Below, piece by piece: positions 63,662-64,000 of a DNA stretch of 64,000 nt. This DNA is from Helopsaltes ochotensis. Lineage: Eukaryota > Chordata > Aves > Passeriformes > Locustellidae. The stretch spans positions 169,727-233,726 of the forward strand of contig VXBM01001079.1 in assembly GCA_013400155.1 (NCBI GenBank), read 5' to 3'. The notes under the pieces are model-generated. The model saw nothing but the letters and a program-made list of their open reading frames with translations, had not been told where the DNA came from and did no database searches. The position numbers were made by a program, and so were the translations under genes. Position 1 is the first letter of the stretch; each line of letters opens with the position of its first letter.

Positions 63662-64000
63662 TCTTAAAGGAGAAAGAAGATTGCAGGTAAGCTTGCCTAC
63701 AAGCTGGCATTATGTGTATTTTCCTGAAAGGTAAGTCTCATTTCCTCGAGTTAACAAGACCAATGGATAATCCGTTCAAGAGCAATTCAAGATACAAGCT
63801 CGAGAACTATGACCAGATTTAAGCAGGTGGATCCATATCCATATACAACATGTTATCCTTCTCAGTCAACAGTTTATAAGATTCTTCTGCCCCAAAGAAC
63901 TTGGTATTCTATAGCTTATCTTTCTTGACATCAGTAATCTCTAAAGTAACAGTTCTAAAGCAGTTTCCTCTAAAGTGAAAACATTTCCTTATGCAAGCTC
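63662..64000. other. Unassigned sequence at window end
   Basis: No gene or repeat was recognised in these 339 bases. Confidence 0.5.

Overview
This window looks like AT-rich, gene-poor avian nuclear DNA, most likely from a songbird. The main evidence is a set of CR1 LINE copies. Their 3' ends carry the bird-typical 'ggtcctttccaacc...attctatgattct' signature. There are also several solitary LTRs of kinds I associate with passerine endogenous retroviruses, with TGTCCTGG...CCAGGACA termini or a minus-strand GGATAAAAAC promoter. The species identification is inference. No bacterial-type gene organisation, operon, tRNA, rRNA, CRISPR array or intact protein-coding gene was recognised. The many short open frames are what stop-rich random sequence and repeats produce.

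Layout. 1-16.4 kb is mostly unique AT-rich DNA with simple repeats, a short CR1 3' fragment near 3.9 kb and an assembly scar at 11,817. At 16.44-16.77 kb there is a minus-oriented LTR followed by an A/C-rich low-complexity tract. At 22.6-24.7 kb there are two CR1 copies: a minus-strand copy split by a ~405-bp LTR-like insertion, then a plus-strand 3' fragment. Further CR1 fragments lie near 29.1, 30.6, 38.1, 43.7-44.4 and 47.4 kb. The longest CR1 copy, at 50.6-52.36 kb, keeps decayed reverse-transcriptase coding sequence and its 3' end. LTRs or LTR-like sequence also occur at 35.4-35.8 kb and 63.01-63.66 kb; the last is a textbook solo LTR with a perfect 5-bp target duplication. A 40-N gap sits in a TAATA microsatellite at 37.3 kb. 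A GC-rich patch with a minus-strand TATA box lies at 47.9-48.4 kb.

No genes can be shown to work together here. The history that can be read is one of retroelement insertion, nesting, LTR recombination and microsatellite growth, including a pentamer array abutting a CR1 3' end. Two places might hide host function. One is a possible coiled-coil-like exon at 37,498-37,661. The other is the GC-rich promoter-like patch near 48.2 kb. Both are weakly supported. I did not find a convincing new biological system.
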